Shown here: piece by piece, positions 59,491 to 64,000 of the stretch
Position numbering within the stretch: the stretch's first letter is position 1
Layout of the letters: every line of letters starts with the position of its first letter
Origin: Symbiodinium natans
Lineage: Eukaryota > Sar > Dinophyceae > Suessiales > Symbiodiniaceae
Direction: 5' to 3'
NCBI GenBank assembly: GCA_905221605.1
Contig: CAJNDS010002494.1
Coordinates: 175,001-239,000 of the forward strand
Length of the DNA: 64,000 nucleotides
Position numbers and translations under genes: made by a program
The notes under the pieces: model-generated
What the model was told of the DNA's origin: nothing
Seen by the model: only the letters and a program-made list of their open reading frames with translations
Database searches by the model: none

Positions 59491-59609
59491 GGGGGGGGGA
59501 GGGGGGATCGTGGGTGGGGAAATAGGCACCTTAAGTTTGAGACTCGATATGCTAAGTCTCCTCATGGTCGGACCAAAACCGCAATAGTTATGGGACATGT
59601 GGCCAGGTC

Positions 59610-60605
59610 GCAGACACCCCCCTCGATGTCGCCGCATTCAATGCCCTCATGCACATATACGAGCAACGGGGGGCCTGGGTGCAATCGGCATGCCTTTTGG
59701 CCCAGCTATCTTTAGCCACTTTAGAGGCTGACGGCTTAACCTACAACGCAGTCCTGCGGGCGTCGGGTGAAAGCAGCCAGTGGAGAAAGGCACTTTCTGC
59801 ATTGGTCCCGATGTACACTCAGAACGTCAGTGTCACAGCCATCACCTGCAATTCTCTCCTTCGGAGTTATGCAGATGGCAATTGGCCGGCTATCATTTTC
59901 CTGCTGGCGCATTTCCGAGACACAGCAGTGGAAGCTGATACTGTCTCGTTCAACACGGCACTCAGTGCAGGCAAGCGTGGAGCATGGGAAGCCATGGGCA
60001 TGTTGTTGGGCGAATCTCGTGCCACAGCCATCAGAGCAGATACTTTCACGTACAGCGCGGCATGCGCAGGCTGCGAAGGCCTGGAAAGCTGGCGACTGGC
60101 GGGAGTATTGATAAGTGACTACACCGCGCAAAGGCTCGGCGCAAGCCTGGAAGTTCTGAATTCTGCGATTGGTGCCTGCAAGGCTGCGGGGAAGTGGGAG
60201 CAGGCCATGCTGCTGATCCAGGAGGCACGAGCCCAGCAGCTGCATCCAGATGCTGTCACCTTCGCAGCAGCCATCACTGCTTGTGAGAAGGGCAGTGCCT
60301 GGGCTATGGCCCTTCAGATGTTCACAGACATGGCCGAGGCCGATGTCGAGCCTGATTTGGTTGCCTTCGGAGCCGTGGTCAATGCCTGTGGCAGCAGTAG
60401 AAGCAGCACCCAAGTCAAGAGGCTTCTTAACAGACTGGAGCTGCCGGTGCTGGGGCTCAACCTCATTATTGCCAATGCAGCCATCAGTGCTCTTGCGAGG
60501 TGCAGCGAGTGGGAGGAGGCTTCCGCCATCTTCAGAGAGGTCGTACGTCAATCTCTTCGCGCGGATGCCATCACATACAATGCGGTCTTGACTCTAGGCT
60601 CCTGA
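59610..60605 (+). CDS. Split PPR gene, second exon
   Basis: After the intron the repeat pattern resumes: NALMHIYEQRGAWVQSACLL, AVLRASGESSQWRKALSALV, TALSAGKRGAWEAMGMLLGE, AAITACEKGSAWAMALQMFT and AAISALARCSEWEEASAIFR. The frame closes at TGA 60603-60605 just after AITYNAVLTLGS, but more repeats follow at 60720 and 61190, so the stop may be intronic. RNA-binding PPR protein, partner unknown. Confidence 0.75.
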   Translation, partial: ADTPLDVAAFNALMHIYEQRGAWVQSACLLAQLSLATLEADGLTYNAVLRASGESSQWRKALSALVPMYTQNVSVTAITCNSLLRSYADGNWPAIIFLLAHFRDTAVEADTVSFNTALSAGKRGAWEAMGMLLGESRATAIRADTFTYSAACAGCEGLESWRLAGVLISDYTAQRLGASLEVLNSAIGACKAAGKWEQAMLLIQEARAQQLHPDAVTFAAAITACEKGSAWAMALQMFTDMAEADVEPDLVAFGAVVNACGSSRSSTQVKRLLNRLELPVLGLNLIIANAAISALARCSEWEEASAIFREVVRQSLRADAITYNAVLTLGS

Positions 60606-60719
60606 ACTTGCATGCTGTTTCATCTTTAGTTGGTGCGCGGTCAAGGGTCCCTATATGAACCCACATCTGGCCTCCACAGCAGCTGCATGAAAGGGCACCA
60701 TTTCTTCAGCCACAGCTGC

Positions 60720-60860
60720 AAGCCGAGGAGTGGTCATGCTGGTCGAGGCACCTGGCTCGAAGCTCTCGGGTTGCTGTCGGAGTTGTGTCACCGTGGGCTG
60801 GAAGCAGACATCATCTCCTACTCCACTGCCATAAGTGCTTGTGAGGACACCGTGTTTGGA
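60720..60860 (+). CDS. Split PPR gene, short exon
   Basis: HAGRGTWLEALGLLSELCHR and ADIISYSTAISACED form one PPR unit and the start of another. It is isolated by non-coding DNA on both sides and makes sense only as an internal exon. Confidence 0.6.
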
Positions 60861-61199
60861 ACCAGCGCAATGAGAGTTCGGGCTTGTGCAGCCCAGTAAT
60901 TACTGAGCACAAAGCATGAGGGCTTGCTGCTAAGACGCCCTCACAGACGTGTAGCTCTTTGCGAAACAGAGGCTTTGGGTTAGGATTTCGCGCTTTGGGC
61001 TCATAGACCTTGGCCCAGCGCTTTGATTGGAGGAGGGGCAGCAGTGGCCTCAAGCGCTGGGCAGCTTTGTGCTTTTGCAGGGCTGCGGGATTGAATGCAG
61101 CACCATCTCTCAGAATGCTGTCCCTGGGCCCTTGAGAGGAAAGTGGTAGCTGAATCCGTTGACAGAACTGATGGCTAAGACATACTCCAGCACAGCATC

Positions 61200-61670
61200 A
61201 GTCACTGCTGAAAACCTAGGTGCTTGCAGCACTTGCCAGAGGCGGTCGCTGGTTGCAAGCCTTGACTGAGGTGGCCCACATGAAGCAACACGGGCTCTCA
61301 GCCACAGAGGTCACCTTAAACTCAATTGTCAGTGCATGCGAGCACGACGGGAAATGGCAGGCTGCACTGCTGCTTTGCAAGGCCACGACTGCTGCAGCGC
61401 TGCGCGTAGATGCAAAAACACACAACGCTGCGATTCTGGCCTGTGCAGTTTCTGCAAAGTGGCTGTGTGTTCTGGACATGCTGAACGACTTGAGCTCTGC
61501 GCACTATGCCATTGACAGTGTCGCCTATGCCTCCGCCATCGACGCGTGTGGCATGCACTTTCAGCAGAGTGCTGCACTCTTGAGTGACGTGGCCCAGGCC
61601 ACGGCCGCGGAAGTACGAGAGGCGCTCTCTTCAGAAGCGGAAAAAAAGGCGCTGTCTGGGAGTTGTCCGG
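61200..61670 (+). CDS. Split PPR gene, C-terminal exon
   Basis: LLAALARGGRWLQALTEVAH, SIVSACEHDGKWQAALLLCK, AAILACAVSAKWLCVLDMLN and SAIDACGMHFQQSAALLSDV form four PPR units, followed by a helical Glu-rich end (AEVREALSSEAEKKALSG). After about 61670 the repeat pattern ends. Likely the 3' part of the gene whose exons start at 59002. Confidence 0.68.
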
Positions 61671-64000
61671 TAATGTGCTCTGCTAATTATTGGGTCGCCT
61701 CGGGGAGAAAGGCAAACCAAACCACCCCCTGCAAAGTGCAGGGGCATTGCAGGGTTGTACGGTAAAGCATACAGACAAGGATGCAGCAAGACGAGGACAA
61801 GCATAGCTGGAGCAGTTGCGCAGCCTGTTTTTGTTCCTGCTACCAAGGACATGACTCTGCATGGCCTTCCAGTGCTCCATCTCCCCAAGAAGCATAGCCA
61901 AGATCTGGGCGCGACGGCGACAGGGACAGAAGACTGCTCCTCGGCGTCAACTGAACCGGATGCCAGACATGGGCGGCTTGAGGCCGTCGTTTCTGGGCTG
62001 TGTGTCAAAAAAGTGTCCTTCGTGCATTGGATGTGCGCTGTAGGGCTTCTCATGTTTCTTGACATTTGTTCTTGGCATTTTAGGATGTCGGACCCTAGGA
62101 GTGTCAGGCTGCGACTGGTGTCTTCTCAGAGCAAGCAAGCAAGCCTTGCCCTACATGGGGGTTTACGATCGTAAGGGACCCCTAAAATAGACCCCCAAAT
62201 AGCAGGATCTAGTATCGCAAACCCCCTAAATGGTAGGGGACTCTCAGCCCCGGCTTGGTGGGTTTGAGTATCGGCGAGCCTGTGGCGCACTTAGGAGCAT
62301 CGTTGCGCAAAGGATGGCCCAAGCAGCATGTAGACCGCGCGCAGGACGGCACAAGAATATGCGGCTAGTATGCGCTCCAGAAAAAGAAAATGATGGTCGC
62401 ACGCAACAAAATGAAAGCCTTCTGACCGATTGCCGGCCACTGAGCAAAGTCTCAGTGTAGAGCCGTCCGAATGCCATGGACATTGCTCCCGACGTGTCTC
62501 CAGTCCCTCAGGTCACGAAGCAGAGCTTCATTTCGCAGAGTTAGGGTTTACGGTTTAGGGTTAGTTTTAGGGTATGCAAAAAGGGGTTAGGCTTCAGTGC
62601 AGGTCTTGTCTTAGTTGACGGGTCTCCTTGCCTTGCCGTGCCAGCTGGCATCAAGAGTCTGGATTCAGGAAGGGTGCATGCTTGAATTCAACATGCCCAG
62701 GTTAAAAAAAATAAGTTTAGGGTTTAAGAGCTTCTCAACTGAACACAGCCCTTGGCACGACGAAGTAGTTGCGCCAGCTAACCTTGTGGCAGAAATATTC
62801 TTCCTCCTTTTTCAGGGACAGCTTGCACTTATTCCCATATGCGGCTTTGCAAAAATAGGGGGCCCCTAATATAGATCCAAATAGTAGGATTCCCCTTGCA
62901 ATAAGGAGCCCAATAAGGTACGAAGTAGTGGTTTAGGCTGAACTAGCTAAGAACACAAGCAGGCCGGGTCATCGATGGACGACTGGTGTTCTGCCTTCCA
63001 TGCCCACGTCACAGAAGTATGCAAGCAACAACTGTGACGGGCTGAGGGGTTCGGATGCTGCTTTTCGGATGCCTGGTAGGGGGAATGCTAATGTAAGGCT
63101 TGTTGAATGGCAGCATGTTTGGAGTACTTGCTGCGGGTTTCCCCTTGCTGGTAGAGCTTGTTGTTGGAGATTTCGTTTCGGACAAAGACTATCTCGCAGT
63201 GCATGAGCTTGCAATTGGCGCGGGGGTTTGCTGTGGGCTTTCCACAGAAGTTGAGAAGGACTGACTTGCTGGGTTTAGGGTCAGAGTTAGCTTTACACCC
63301 TTGATTCGTGCACAAGTTGCCAAGATTTCAAACAGCACGTTTTCACAAAACCCTATACCCTAAACCCTAGTAGACAAACATGTAGTGTCAGATGGAACGA
63401 GTTTTGTCAATCAACTGTCCTCGCAGCACGAGATTCCACCTCCACATGATTCGTTGACCTACACTTTTGGTTTGTGGCGTTTGGAGCTGCGCTTGAGTGG
63501 GAATCTGCGGATTGTCATAGTGAGAACCTTCCGACCGAGTCCTTGCCTGCCTTGTGCGAGTGCGAGAGCCGAAACCCTAAACCCTATAAACCCCAAACCC
63601 AAAAAGCTCATCCTGGTACGCTTGTTCACTTTGCAGAGGCGTCGCCGTGCGCTGCTTGCCTTGGCGCTGATTTCCGAGCCATTGGAGAGGCTCGCTTTGC
63701 TTCCTTGTGCTAGTTTAGGGTTTAGGGTTTAGGGAAAAAGGGTTATCGGGAGGGAGACCAAGAGACAAAACGAAGCACGAGAACGAACGCTTGTTCAGGC
63801 AGTGGAACGTCCGGGCCCTGGATGGATGCGGGGGCGAGTATGTTTGCAGAAGGCGTGTGCCAGATTCCAGATGATCAGCAAGGAATGACCGTCACTATCT
63901 TTTTTCTTTCTCTCTGTCTCTCTCTCTCTCTCTTTCTACCTCCTATCTCTTACTATCTCTGTCCTTGCGTCTCTGAACATTCTTCCTCGCCTGTACTGTG
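61671..64000. other. Host intergenic DNA to window end
   Basis: No supported gene. Two related AT-rich repeats with GGGACCCCTAAAATAGACCC-like sequence lie at about 62170-62240 and 62855-62935. Telomere-like tracts are at 62540-62560, 63345-63370, 63570-63600 and 63712-63735, and a (CT)n microsatellite at 63905-63955. Confidence 0.5.

Noticed and set aside
59736-60551. 271-aa minus-strand frame opposite the split PPR gene
   Set aside because: Antisense shadow of a GC-rich coding exon with no recognisable domain.

Overview
The window reads as nuclear DNA of a dinoflagellate, most likely a Symbiodiniaceae-type alga. The signs are dozens of interspersed plant-type telomere-like TTTAGGG/AAACCCT tracts, genes cut into short exons by small palindromic introns, many microsatellites, and a large set of pentatricopeptide-repeat (PPR) genes with the 'ISACEK..QW..AL' repeat style. 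No ribosomal RNA or tRNA gene was recognised.

Left host part (1-8344): a prolyl-4-hydroxylase-like 2-oxoglutarate oxygenase with introner-like introns, an ankyrin-repeat protein, and three exons of a voltage-gated ion channel (S1, S2, S3), separated by MITE-like elements and telomere-like tracts.

Central part (8345-28452): an integrated 20.1 kb Polinton-like virus (PLV). It is bounded by about 296-bp terminal inverted repeats (TIRs) and lies inside a poly-G tract, with G runs on the same strand at both ends. Its AT-rich gene block (about 10,640-28,155) encodes a retroviral-type (rve) integrase, a 1300-aa fusion of a family-B-like polymerase palm, an SF1 helicase and an HNH-like zinc module, a penton-like minor capsid protein, a GHSQAG lipase, a double-jelly-roll-type major capsid protein, a fibre with an S74 chaperone tail (frameshifted in an A8 run), an A32/FtsK-like packaging ATPase and about a dozen small unknown proteins. 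Two promoter classes are visible: a motif with core CACTTAAAGAAATA before replication-side and right-end genes, and a TATA/AATATATA box touching the ATG of virion genes. Between the left TIR and the viral genes lie 2 kb of host-like DNA, so the left end is rearranged.

Right host part (28,453-64,000): a very long G/T tract, an LRR/Lys-rich protein, EF-hand exons, and an AT-rich patch holding a decayed gene for the second-largest RNA polymerase subunit (Rpb2) on the minus strand, probably the fossil of a second, large DNA virus. From 39.5 kb onward come two tandem copies of a PPR-pseudouridine synthase fusion gene, two long intron-poor PPR genes, a ubiquitin-like protein and a fifth, split PPR gene. 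These PPR proteins probably act on organellar or nuclear RNA; the fusion suggests PPR-guided RNA pseudouridylation.

Host exon borders are approximate because dinoflagellate splice sites are non-canonical.
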